A stretch of DNA of 35,753 nucleotides from positions 1 to 35,753 of the forward strand of contig JANNRA010000210.1 in the NCBI GenBank assembly GCA_031401035.1, written 5' to 3'. The notes under the pieces were generated by a model. The model did no database searches and was not told the DNA's origin. It saw nothing but the letters and a program-made list of their open reading frames with translations. This stretch comes from JANNRA01 sp031401035. Its GTDB lineage: Bacteria; Desulfobacterota; Binatia; HRBIN30; CADEER01. Below are positions 25,136-32,753 of this stretch, in pieces. The position numbers were made by a program, and so were the translations under genes. Position 1 is the first letter of the stretch, and each line of letters opens with the position of its first letter.

Positions 25136-25603
25136 ATGTCCGCAATCGAATCGCTGATGACCACCGAGATGATCAGCGTCGGGCCCGGCGACAGCGTCGC
25201 CGAGGCGGTGCGCCGCATGGGGGCGAACCGCGTCGGGGCGGTGCTCGTCGTCGACGATGGCCAGCTGCTCGGGTTGCTCTCGGAGCGCGACGTGGCGGCG
25301 CGTGTGGTCGCTGGCGGCCGCGATCCAGAGCACACGTTGGCGATCGAGGTGGCCACCCGGGACGTCGTGACGATCGACGTCGAGGCGTCGCTGCGCAGCG
25401 TGCTGGAGACCTTTCGCGCCCGGCGCTTCCGCCATCTGCCGGTGACCCGCGCCGGGCGCGTCGTCGGCATCCTCTCGACGCGCGATTTTCTCGCCTTCGT
25501 CGTCGAGGGACTCGAGCGGCACATCGAGCGGACCCGCTACGATCAGTCGCTCGCCGAGGGCGCCGATCCGTACGATCACTTCGGTGGCGGCTACGGCAAC
25601 TGA
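25136..25603 (+). CDS. CBS-domain pair protein
   Basis: This 155-residue protein is made of two CBS domains. The first is MTTEMISVGPGDSVAEAVRR through VDDGQLLGLLSERDVAARVV. The second is VATRDVVTIDVEASLRSVLE through RAGRVVGILSTRDFLAFVVE. A short polar tail with glycines follows. Stand-alone CBS pairs bind adenosine nucleotides and act as sensors, often in stress responses. The start is fixed by a strong AGGAGGAGGA before the ATG at 25136. Its target is unknown; the next operon begins about 110 bases downstream. Confidence 0.9.
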   Translation: MSAIESLMTTEMISVGPGDSVAEAVRRMGANRVGAVLVVDDGQLLGLLSERDVAARVVAGGRDPEHTLAIEVATRDVVTIDVEASLRSVLETFRARRFRHLPVTRAGRVVGILSTRDFLAFVVEGLERHIERTRYDQSLAEGADPYDHFGGGYGN

Positions 25604-25712
25604 CGGGACGGGCGCCGACCGGCCCGCTCCGTAGCGCGCATCCGCTCGGGCTCGCTGCCACCGAGGATCTCGCCGCTGGCGTCTAGGCCACGCCTCGTAA
25701 TAGTGAGTGTCG

Positions 25713-26534
25713 ATGGCACGCAGCGCATGGATGGTGATCCTGCTCATGGGCGCGGCGCTCGAGGGCTGCGACGGCACCCCGAGCGTCGCCGCTCCGCCGG
25801 TGCCGACCGGCGTGCCGGGTGGCGCGGGGCCGGTGACGGCACTCGGGCGGCTCGAGCCCGATGACGGTGTCATCCGCGTCGCCGGTCCGTCGCAGCCGGC
25901 GGTGGTGATCGGCGAGCTGCTCGTCGACGACGGCGACAGCATCCGCCTTGGCCAACCGATCGCGGTGCTCGACACCTACGCCGTGAGCAAGGCGAACCTC
26001 GCGCAGATCGATGCCGAGCTGCACTATGCCGAGTCGGAGTGGGCCCGGGCGCAGACCCTGCGCGGCAAGGGGGTCGTGTCGAGTTCCGAGTACGAGACCT
26101 GGGAGAAGCAGGTGGCGGCGCTGCGCGCGCAGCGCGAGCGCGCCGCCGCCGAGCTCGCGCTCGCCGTCGTGCGCTCGCCGCTCGACGGGCAGGTGCTGGA
26201 GGTGCATGCGCGCCAGGGTGAACGCGTCGGGCCGGACGGCATCGCCGAGATCGGCCGCACGCAGCGTATGTTCGCCGTCGCCGAAGTCTACGAGACCGAC
26301 ATCGGCCGCGTCCGCGTCGGCCAGCCGGCAACGGTCACCAGCCCGGCGCTGACCGCGCCGCTGCGCGGGCACGTCGATCGCATCGGCCTGAAGGTCGGCA
26401 AGAAGGACGTCCTCAGCGTCGACCCGGCGGCGAAGACCGACGCCCGCGTCGTCGAGGTGGAGATCCTGCTCGACGACTCCGCGCCGGCGGCCGGCCTCAC
26501 CCACCTCGCCGTCGACGTCGTGATCGGTCCGTGA
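25713..26534 (+). CDS. DevB-like HlyD-family periplasmic adaptor (lipoprotein)
   Basis: This 273-residue protein has a lipoprotein signal (MVILLMGAALEGC). The lipoyl/barrel halves GRLEPDDGVIRVAGPSQPAV and VRSPLDGQVLEVHARQGERV surround a helical hairpin (about residues 90-150, YAVSKANLAQIDAELHYAES). This is the membrane-fusion protein layout of DevB/HlyD. It would bridge the FtsX-like permease encoded next to an outer-membrane channel such as TolC. ATG at 25713 is preferred, although GTG at 25707 is possible. Its end overlaps the permease start by 4 bp (GTGA). Confidence 0.85.
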   Translation: MARSAWMVILLMGAALEGCDGTPSVAAPPVPTGVPGGAGPVTALGRLEPDDGVIRVAGPSQPAVVIGELLVDDGDSIRLGQPIAVLDTYAVSKANLAQIDAELHYAESEWARAQTLRGKGVVSSSEYETWEKQVAALRAQRERAAAELALAVVRSPLDGQVLEVHARQGERVGPDGIAEIGRTQRMFAVAEVYETDIGRVRVGQPATVTSPALTAPLRGHVDRIGLKVGKKDVLSVDPAAKTDARVVEVEILLDDSAPAAGLTHLAVDVVIGP

Positions 26535-27685
26535 CGCGCGGTATCCCCCTCGCCTGGCTTCAGCTGAAGCGCGAGAAGCTGCGCCTGCTGGTGGCGCTCG
26601 CCGGCGTCGCCTTCGCGGTCATCCTGATCTTCATGCAACTCGGGTTCCGCACGGCGATGTTCAAGGGCGCGACGCGCTTCCACGATGCCCTCAACGGCGA
26701 CGTCATCCTCATCAGCCCCACCTTCGACTTCCTGCCGCAGCCGAAGAGCTTTTCGCGCCGGCGCCTGCAGCAGGCCGCGGGCTGGCCGGAGGTCGAGTCG
26801 GTGAACGCCATCTACCTCGGCCTGACGCTCTGGAAGAATCCCGAGAGCGGCAAGACGCGGTCGCTGCTGCTGGCCGGCATCGATCCGAGCGAGGATCCGC
26901 TCGCCCTGCCCGGCGTCGCCGAGGGGCGCGAGCTGATCCGCAGGCCCGACGTGGTGCTCTTCGACCGCGATTCGCGCCCCGAGTACGGACCGGTGGCGGC
27001 GGCGCTCGAGGGGGGCCGGCCGATCGACGTCGAGATCGCCAACCGGCGCGTCACCGTCGGCGGCCTGTTCACCCTCGGCACCTCGTTCGGCGTCGACGGC
27101 ACGGCGTTGACCAGCGACATCAACTTCCTGCGCCTCGATCCCATGCGCCCGCCGGGGCTGATCGACGTCGGCGTCATTCGCCTCAAGCCCGGCGTCGATG
27201 CGGCGCGGGTGCGCGACGCGATGAAGGCGGCCTTCCCGCCGGACGTGCTGGTGCTGACCAAGGCCGACTTCGTCGCCCGCGAGATGCAGTACTGGGACAC
27301 CAGCACGCCGATCGGCTACGTCTTCACTTTCGGCGTCATCATCGGCTTCGTCGTCGGCGCCATCATCGTCTACCAGATCCTCTTCGCCGACGTCTCCGAC
27401 CACCTCGCCGAGTACGCGACGCTGAAGGCGATGGGCTACCCGAACCGTTACCTGTTCGGCGTCGTGCTGCAGGAAGCGGTCATTCTGGCCTTCTTCGGCT
27501 TCCTGCCCGGCCTGGTGATCTGCCTCTACCTGTATCGCGTCGCCGGCGCGGCGACGCGCCTGCCGATGGAGCTCACCCCCGAGGTGGCAGCTTTCGTGCT
27601 GCTGCTCACCATCGTCATGTGCTGCGTGTCGGGCGCCATCGCCCTGCGCAAGGTGCGCTCGGCGGATCCCGCAGAGGTCTTCTGA
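26531..27685 (+). CDS. DevC-like FtsX-type ABC permease
   Basis: This 384-residue MacB/FtsX-fold permease has one N-terminal helix (about 20-42), a periplasmic domain of about 225 residues containing GLFTLGTSFGVDGTALTSDI, and three C-terminal helices (about 270-300, 320-345, 355-375). Diagnostic DevC segments are ARVRDAMKAAFP, YVFTFGVIIGFVVGAIIVYQ and ADVSDHLAEYATLKAMGYPN. It starts with GTG overlapping the adaptor gene, and the ATPase gene follows after one base. In cyanobacteria DevBCA exports heterocyst glycolipids; homologues elsewhere export other lipids or hydrophobic molecules. Confidence 0.9.
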   Translation: MTRGIPLAWLQLKREKLRLLVALAGVAFAVILIFMQLGFRTAMFKGATRFHDALNGDVILISPTFDFLPQPKSFSRRRLQQAAGWPEVESVNAIYLGLTLWKNPESGKTRSLLLAGIDPSEDPLALPGVAEGRELIRRPDVVLFDRDSRPEYGPVAAALEGGRPIDVEIANRRVTVGGLFTLGTSFGVDGTALTSDINFLRLDPMRPPGLIDVGVIRLKPGVDAARVRDAMKAAFPPDVLVLTKADFVAREMQYWDTSTPIGYVFTFGVIIGFVVGAIIVYQILFADVSDHLAEYATLKAMGYPNRYLFGVVLQEAVILAFFGFLPGLVICLYLYRVAGAATRLPMELTPEVAAFVLLLTIVMCCVSGAIALRKVRSADPAEVF

Positions 27686-27686
27686 G

Positions 27687-29003
27687 GTGGACGCGCCGAT
27701 CCAGATCGAGCACGTCAACCACTTCTTCGGCGACGGCGCGCTGCGCAAGCAGATCCTGTTCGACGTCTCGACCGAAATCCGCGCCGGCGAGATCGTCATC
27801 GTCACCGGCCCGTCTGGCTCCGGGAAAACGACGCTGCTGACCCTGATGGGCGCGTTGCGCACCGTGCAGGAGGGCAGCGTGCGCATCCTCGGCGAGGAAC
27901 TCTGCGGCGCCGCGGCGCGCGCCGTCGGGCGGGTACGGACCCAGATCGGTTATATCTTCCAGGCCCACAACCTGCTCAGCGCCCTGAGCGCGACGCAGAA
28001 CGTCCAGATGGCGCTCGCACTGCATCGCGGCCCGTCGCGCGCCGAGATGAAGCGCCGCGCCGTCGAGATGCTCGAGTCGGTGGGGCTGGGGGAACGCCTC
28101 GACCACATGCCGAGCCAGATGTCGGGCGGGCAGAAACAGCGCGTCGCCATCGCCCGTGCCCTGGCGGCGCGGCCGCGCATCATCCTCGCCGACGAGCCGA
28201 CCGCCTCGCTCGACAAGCAGTCCGGGCGCGACGTCGTGACGCTGATGCACGACCTCGCCAAGCGCGAGGGAGTGACGGTGCTGCTGGTGACGCACGACAA
28301 CCGCATCCTCGACGTCGCCGACCGCATCATCCACCTCGAGGACGGCCGGCTGCAGTCCTTCACCGCCGCCGTCGCCGCCTCGACGCAGCGCATGATGGAC
28401 GTGCTGGCGCAGCACAACCGCAAGGGCGAGTTGTCGCGCCACGTCGAAGGCCTGTCGGTGGCGGACTTCGCCAGCATGCTCACCGAGGCGACGGCGGAGT
28501 GCGAGCAGTTCCTGCGCGTCACCGAGATGGCCAACTCGGAGGCCTTCGACAGCATGCTCGAGCAGACGCTCGAGGCGTTCACGCTCAAGATCGGCGAGAT
28601 CCTCGCCGCCGACCGCGTCTCGCTGTTCCTCATCGACCGCGAGCGCGGCGAGCTGTTCTCCAAGGTCGCGCAGAGCGACGGCGGCAAGTCGCTCGACATC
28701 CGCGTCCCGCTCGGCGCCGGCATCGTCGGCCGCGTCGCCGCCAGCGGCGCGGCGCTGAACATCCCCGACGCCTACGCCGAACCGCTCTTCAACCGCGCCG
28801 TCGACGACTCCACCGGCTACCGTACGCGCAGCATCCTGTGCGTGCCCATCGCCGACCGCGGCGGCATCGTCTTCGCCGTCGCCCAGGTACTCAACCGCCG
28901 CGACGGCCAACCCTTCGACGCCGCCGACGAGCGCGCCCTGAGCGATTTCGCCACCTCCCTCGGCGTCGTACTCGAGAGCTGGTGGCGCATGGCGCGGCGC
29001 TAG
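27687..29003 (+). CDS. DevA-like ABC ATPase fused to a C-terminal GAF domain
   Basis: The first about 220 residues are a DevA/MacB ATPase: Walker A GPSGSGKTT (41-49), FQAHNLLSALSATQNVQMAL, signature MSGGQKQR, Walker B IILADEPTASLD and H-loop VTHD. After a helical linker (about 225-285) a GAF domain fills about 290-435. It contains LEAFTLKIGEILAADRVSLF, DIRVPLGAGIVGRVAASGAA, LNIPDAYAEPLFNRAVDDST, TRSILCVPI and AVAQVLNRRDGQPFDAADER. GAF domains bind cyclic nucleotides or small ligands, so the transporter may be ligand-gated. The GTG start at 27687 lies one base after the devC stop. DevA proteins are usually about 230 residues, so this is a true fusion in one frame. Confidence 0.88.
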   Translation: MDAPIQIEHVNHFFGDGALRKQILFDVSTEIRAGEIVIVTGPSGSGKTTLLTLMGALRTVQEGSVRILGEELCGAAARAVGRVRTQIGYIFQAHNLLSALSATQNVQMALALHRGPSRAEMKRRAVEMLESVGLGERLDHMPSQMSGGQKQRVAIARALAARPRIILADEPTASLDKQSGRDVVTLMHDLAKREGVTVLLVTHDNRILDVADRIIHLEDGRLQSFTAAVAASTQRMMDVLAQHNRKGELSRHVEGLSVADFASMLTEATAECEQFLRVTEMANSEAFDSMLEQTLEAFTLKIGEILAADRVSLFLIDRERGELFSKVAQSDGGKSLDIRVPLGAGIVGRVAASGAALNIPDAYAEPLFNRAVDDSTGYRTRSILCVPIADRGGIVFAVAQVLNRRDGQPFDAADERALSDFATSLGVVLESWWRMARR

Positions 29004-29019
29004 GGGTGACGTGAAGGAC

Positions 29020-29040
29020 CCGGGAGGGCGAGCCTCCCGG
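29020..29040 (+). terminator. Hairpin terminator after the devBCA-like operon
   Basis: A perfect 8-bp stem CCGGGAGG/CCTCCCGG with loop GCGAG lies 17 bases after the ATPase stop. No T tract follows, so Rho-independent strength is uncertain. Sequence of the accessory region begins right behind it. Confidence 0.5.
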
Positions 29041-29052
29041 CCACCCTGAATA

Positions 29053-29205
29053 GCCTGGCGATGTCGGCCGGCAGGACCCGGCTGGGTGGCGCAGGTATGC
29101 GGCACCAGCGAACAGATGATTTTCCAGCACTCCCACCACGGGATGCCGTCGTTGCGGCACCGCCACGGCCAGCGGATGGTCGCGACCCTCGATTTGGGCC
29201 CCGAA
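29053..29205 (+). pseudogene. Decayed C-terminal fragment of a tyrosine integrase (copy 1)
   Basis: The frames here read SLAMSAG and, after a one-base shift, DPAGWVAQVCGTSEQMIFQH. This is the end of a phage-type tyrosine recombinase, and it matches the fragment at 32754-32925 (DPGWVAQVCGTSERMIFQHY). In this copy the catalytic tyrosine position reads HSHHG instead of HYRKF, and the frame is broken, so it cannot be active. It lies about 65 bases before the att-like core at 29270. Confidence 0.7.
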
Positions 29206-29223
29206 ATAGGCCCAGAAACGGCA

Positions 29224-29258
29224 AACGGCCCGGCGATCAGCAATGATCCCGGGCCGTT
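29224..29258 (+). terminator. Strong hairpin with GCAA tetraloop before att core 1
   Basis: The arms AACGGCCCGG (29224-29233) and CCGGGCCGTT (29249-29258) pair perfectly, and inside them GATCA/TGATC pair with one bulged C, capped by a GCAA loop: about 15 bp of stem. It is terminator-like and may have ended the decayed integrase gene upstream. Confidence 0.6.
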
Positions 29259-29269
29259 AGAGGAGTGGG

Positions 29270-29284
29270 GCGGGGGGAATTGAA
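29270..29284. repeat. att-like core, copy 1 (GCGGGGGGAATTGAA)
   Basis: This 15-base sequence recurs exactly at 32990-33004. On the minus strand it reads TTCAATTCCCCCCGC, which looks like the T-loop and acceptor end of a tRNA or tmRNA gene, a usual integration target, but no complete RNA gene surrounds it. The first arm-type repeat TTGCCCCCAC begins 69 bases after the core start, the same distance as in copy 2. Confidence 0.7.
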
Positions 29285-29338
29285 CTGCCGCCGTAACTGC
29301 TTGATTCTCCGCTTGTTATGGTCCGCACATCGGACGTG

Positions 29339-29360
29339 TTGCCCCCACAGTTGCCCCCAC
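29339..29360. repeat. Arm-type repeats next to att core 1 (TTGCCCCCAC twice)
   Basis: Two copies of TTGCCCCCAC lie with a 12-base period. The matching pair at 33059-33080 sits at the identical offset from att core 2. Conserved paired repeats at fixed distance from the core are what is expected of integrase arm-binding sites. Confidence 0.55.
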
Positions 29361-29394
29361 GCCGTTCGTGTTGGCTGGGATGCTCACGCCGCAG

Positions 29395-29784
29395 TCAAGC
29401 CGGAGACACGACCGCGAAGCCGAGAAGGGCGGCGCCTTCTGCCATCCGCTTGTCGTAGGTCACCAGGGCCGTCAGCTCGGGCGCGATGAGGGCAGCGGCG
29501 GCAAGGTGGATCGCATCGAGGGAGCGCATCCTCGCCGGGTCCAGCATACCGGCGGCGTCGAGCAGCGCATCCCCGAGCTGGACGAGTTGTAGGGTTTGGA
29601 GGAGGCCCCGGGCTCTTTCGAGCGCGGCGGCGCCGTGCGGCCGGGTGGCGCGAAGAACCTCGGTGCGTACCAAGCTGCACGAAACACGCTCCGCTGGCTC
29701 GCCGTTGAGAAAACTCAGCAGTGCGCGAGATTCTTTCTCGGCGATGACGAGCTTCAACAGGGCAGACGAATCGAGATAGAGCAT
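29395..29784 (-). CDS. vapC: VapC-like PIN-domain toxin
   Basis: This 129-residue PIN domain begins MLYLDSSALLKLVIAEKESR (first acidic D5). It keeps RTEVLRA (acidic E), RSLDAIHLAAA (third acidic D) and LVTYDKRMAEGAALLG (fourth D), the Mg-dependent RNase site. VapC toxins cut tRNA or rRNA. The ATG at 29784 shares one base with the antitoxin stop (TGATG); the GTG at 29787 is an alternative that gives a 4-bp overlap. It lies between an att-like core and the broken integrase gene, so it is cargo of the integrated unit. Confidence 0.88.
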   Translation of the reverse strand: MLYLDSSALLKLVIAEKESRALLSFLNGEPAERVSCSLVRTEVLRATRPHGAAALERARGLLQTLQLVQLGDALLDAAGMLDPARMRSLDAIHLAAAALIAPELTALVTYDKRMAEGAALLGFAVVSPA

Positions 29785-30056
29785 CACCGTTCCTGCGCCC
29801 GCATCCTCGCCAGGGTCACCGATGGCAGTTCAACGCCCCGCCTGGGCTTCAGCGGCGGTCCCAGGTCGTTCAGGTTGCCGGTGGCGCGAGTCAACTTGCC
29901 AGCGGCTTCGAGTCGGTCCAGGAGCGTGCCGCTGACCGGAACCATCCTCGCCACCGGGCGCCCCCGGACGGTGACTTCGATGGTCTCGCCGAGTCGGACT
30001 CGCTCTACTGTGTTGGCGGCGTTCTGCTGGAGCTGCCTGACTCCGATTCTCTCCAT
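29784..30056 (-). CDS. vapB: Phd/YefM-type antitoxin (VapB role)
   Basis: This 90-residue protein begins MERIGVRQLQQNAANTVERV and has IEVTVRGRPVARMVPV, the Phd/YefM DNA-binding fold. A C-terminal tail (LPSVTLARMRAQER) would occupy the toxin's active site. The ATG at 30056 is preferred over a TTG at 30065. It precedes and overlaps the toxin gene, the classic order for an autoregulated pair. Its promoter must lie in the roughly 60 bases before the start, next to the integrase 3' end. Confidence 0.85.
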   Translation of the reverse strand: MERIGVRQLQQNAANTVERVRLGETIEVTVRGRPVARMVPVSGTLLDRLEAAGKLTRATGNLNDLGPPLKPRRGVELPSVTLARMRAQER

Positions 30057-30119
30057 GTGCGGCAAGGTAGCACGCAGCGAAGTCTGCCGCCAAGCTCTCG
30101 CCCTGGGCTCGCCGGCGCG

Positions 30120-31223
30120 CTACCGAATCGACCCCGAGCTGCGCAACTCCCGTGCGACAGCTTTGGCAAGCTGGTCAACATCCGGGTGCTCTGATCGCCG
30201 CGGCTCGGCGAGGCCCTGGATGATCTCGCCCTGCCGCCGGCTCCCGACCGCCCCGTAGCTGTAGAACGTCGTCAGCACGCCCTCGTGCCCGAGATTCTGA
30301 CTCCACGCCTTGAACTCCTCGGGCGTCTGGCACACCGCCTCGCCGAGGCGGACGAGCGTGCTGCGCAGGCTGTGCGGGTTGAAGTACGGCAGACCCGCCG
30401 CCGCGAACGCCTCGCGGAAGATCGCCCGGATGGGTGCGGCGCTGCTCCAGTGCGCTCGCTTCAGGCCGGCGACCTCGAACTGGCGAGTCGCACCAATGAT
30501 GATGTCCGTCGCCGGGAAGAGCGGGTCGTCGTTCCCCCACAACTTCACCTGCCGCAGGTAGATCACCCACTCGGTGACCACCTGGCGGACCTCCTCACCA
30601 ACGGGGAAGAAGAACGTCGTGAAGGTCTTGCTGAACTTGGTCTTCACCTCGCGCGCGTCCTGATAGGCACTGCCGGCCTACAGATCGACGTGCTTCAGCT
30701 TCATCGACGCCGTGGCGCTGTCCCGAGCCCCGGTCAGCAGGGTGAAGGCGATCAGGGCACGATTCCGCCGCTCGATGTCGGAGTCCTGCGGCATCCTCGC
30801 GATGACGTGCTTGACTTGCTCCATGGTCGGGCACGTCTTTTCGCGCCGCGCCGTCGCGACGCGCGTGTCCTTGTCGGACAGGTTGAAGTAGTCCGCATCG
30901 GAATACCGGAGCCGGGACTTGTATCCCGGCTGCCCAGCCAGCCACTGGAAGAACCGCTTGAGCTGCGCAAGCGTGGCATGCAAGGTCGCCTTGCTCAGCT
31001 TCTCCCCCGTCACCGCGCTGTCCTGTCCGGCGAGCCGATTCTTGAACGCGATGGCCTGCTCGAAGTGGAAGGAGTTGAAGTCGCGGAACTTGGTGTCGGC
31101 CTCGAACCGGGACAGCGCCTTGGCGACGGCGTCCACCGTGGCTTCGCTCTGGCGCTTGGCCTCCTTCAGGTAGGCCAGGTACTGCCGCTTGATCCGTTCA
31201 TTTCTGGCGTTGTGCACTGGCAT
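30120..31223 (-). pseudogene. Tyrosine recombinase/integrase 1, interrupted by an in-frame TAG
   Basis: The frame is continuous from ATG 31223 (Shine-Dalgarno AGGGAGG) to 30120 except for one TAG at 30680-30678. It is closely related over its whole length to the intact integrase at 33105-34214: KHVDL-stop-AGSAYQDAREV here against KHIDVAEGFVYQDAREV there, with no length change. The catalytic residues are still present on both sides (R in LTGARD before the stop; HSLR, LGH and the tyrosine in TFYSYG after it). This suggests a recent nonsense mutation. A peptide from 31223 to the stop would lack the active site. Confidence 0.85.
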
Positions 31224-31229
31224 GCCTCC

Positions 31230-31262
31230 CTGCTTCCTGTCTGAGGTCACGGTTCACGGAGA
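31230..31262 (-). pseudogene. Last codons of an HTH/zinc-ribbon gene upstream of integrase 1
   Basis: The residues SVNRDLRQEAG, in frame just before integrase 1, match the end SVNRDFEEKG of the HTH/zinc-ribbon gene upstream of integrase 2. Twelve bases (GTCACGGTTCAC) are identical. Everything further upstream differs, so the partner gene was cut off near 31262, and the FRG-domain gene now ends 16 bases away. Confidence 0.55.
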
Positions 31263-31277
31263 GCTGATCGCTCTCGT

Positions 31278-32282
31278 CTATTCGTGCATCGACAACGCAG
31301 CTGCTGAGAAGAGCGCACGCTTGTAGGAAACGGCCTCCGCGGCAGCGTGAAGTGTCGGCATAAGGTGGTATCGCGTGACATCGAGTTGAAACAGCAAGCG
31401 CAGAAGCGGGATGGCCTCTGAGCGCGGCAAAGCGAGTGGCCTGAAGCGGCCAACATCCAGATCGTGAAGCGTCGGCCAACGATTCTGATCCCACCAGTAG
31501 CGGTTCGCATCCGGAACCAGGGTGAAGAGCCCTTGCTGCGCTCGCAAGAAGTCATTTCCCGCGCGCGGTGCGTGGACAATCCGCAGGCCCTTCTTCTCGA
31601 TAAACTGTACTGACATAGGCACCACTGCAAAGTGGGCCGGGACGGAGCGCTCCCCTTCCGGCTTTGCGGCCTCCCGGGACATCGCGCGCCACATACCCTC
31701 CGCGGCGAAGAAGGCGGCTACCAGCGGAGACTCGGTCCAATCTAGGAATCGGGTGGGTACGCCATAGTGCTGGGCCATCGCGAATGCCGGGTACAGATCG
31801 GGGTCTGGAAACAGGCTGAGGTCTGGTTCTTCTACATCATGGTCCCATAGCTGCTTATAGATGCGAGCCTGGGCTCGAAAGTGTTCATAATTGATGGGCG
31901 TCGGCAATCCGAGGGAGTCGGCCGTCTCGAGAAAGCGCTGAACACCATAGACTTCCTCGTGAAGGTATCCTCCGAACGCATCTCTCTTACTTCGTGGATC
32001 CTCATTCTTGCCGTTTCATACAGGCTGCGGCGCTCGCTGCGCCACGATTGACGCTGCCAATGCGCCGCGATGCGCAGTAGGAACGAGTTCCCAACGAACG
32101 TCAGCATGTCCGCGGAAAATGAAATGCTTTTTCCCCGTCCCCAGGCTGTCGGTGACTCGTTCTGGTCTGAACAACGCGGAATCGAGCAGATCATCCAGAA
32201 GTTCTCGCGCGGATCCGTAAGACTCGCAGAAGTGGTAGAGGTCCCCGACTCCGAGTGAATCTGCATGTACTGCGATCCCCAT
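31278..32282 (-). pseudogene. FRG-domain protein interrupted by an in-frame TGA
   Basis: From the ATG at 32282 (Shine-Dalgarno GGGAGGAT) the frame runs to 31278 with a single TGA at 32018-32016. The first part carries the name-giving motif KKHFIFRGHADVRWELVPTA. The second part carries AFAMAQHYGVPTRFLDWTES followed by PLVAAFFAAE, the conserved second half of FRG domains. Without the stop the protein would be 334 residues, normal for the family. FRG proteins are of unknown biochemical function and are often found in mobile elements and defence regions. The second half also has a possible TTG start at 31907, so a shorter product cannot be excluded. Confidence 0.75.
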
Positions 32283-32404
32283 TGATCCTCCCCGAGTGTA
32301 CTTCGGTGCCTGAATTGGCGTAGCGATCATAGGTCAATTGAGCAAGAGCGCTCTACCGCGCCGGATCCATCTGATCCCACTTTGAACCAAGCGGCTCAGG
32401 TGAG

Positions 32405-32610
32405 TCAGACGCAACGGTGAACGCGAACCGCTCGCCCCGTCGCCTTCGCCTTGGTACGCGCCGCGTCCTCGGACGGGAAGGGGCCGTGCCATACCCCGTT
32501 CTTCTTGCCGAGCTTGTTCTCGTGGCACCCTTTCCCTTCGTTGCAGTTGCCGCAGGATTCTCTGTACGACCGCCTTCTTCTCCGCCGTCCCTTTCTCGTA
32601 GACCCAGAAG
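32405..32610 (-). pseudogene. Possible remnant of a small zinc-motif protein
   Basis: The minus-strand frame ending at 32405 reads CGNCNEGKGCHENKLGKKNG, then VWHGPFPSEDAARTKAKATG and a short basic tail. The composition and the CxxC...CH motif look like a real protein. The frame has no start codon after the preceding stop, however, and the adjacent frame upstream also looks protein-like (LNFWVYEKGTAEKKAVVQRI), which suggests a frameshift. Family not recognised. The sequence between 32283 and 32404 shows nothing else. Confidence 0.35.
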
Positions 32611-32753
32611 TTCAACGGCTCCCCCGCAGGAGTTCCCACACCCTGCGGACGATGTCCCCTGAGCCCCTGAGATCGAGTCCTCGTAGTCGGCGAAGCCTCG
32701 ACGCAGAGGGCAGTTCGGACGAAACAGCCCGTAAGTGTTCCGCACGTACTTCG

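Noticed and set aside
22609..25524. Long minus-strand open frame antisense to the nine-haem cytochrome
   Set aside because: The translation is repetitive Ala/Gly/Val/Arg with no domain, and the opposite strand has nine CxxCH motifs and a clear start.
29270..29340. A complete tRNA or tmRNA gene at the att-like core
   Set aside because: Only the T-loop/acceptor-like 15 bases are present. The bases on either side do not pair into a T-stem or cloverleaf, and the two copies share nothing beyond the core.
30120..30647. Separate short recombinase gene starting inside integrase 1
   Set aside because: The frame is the direct continuation of the upstream half after a single TAG. It lacks the N-terminal domain and the first catalytic arginine, so it is the back part of one broken gene.
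32016..32018. TGA in the FRG gene as a selenocysteine codon, or stop-codon reassignment
   Set aside because: No SECIS-like hairpin was noticed after it, FRG proteins are not known selenoproteins, other genes in the window use TGA and TAG as normal stops, and a second nonsense codon (TAG) occurs nearby.
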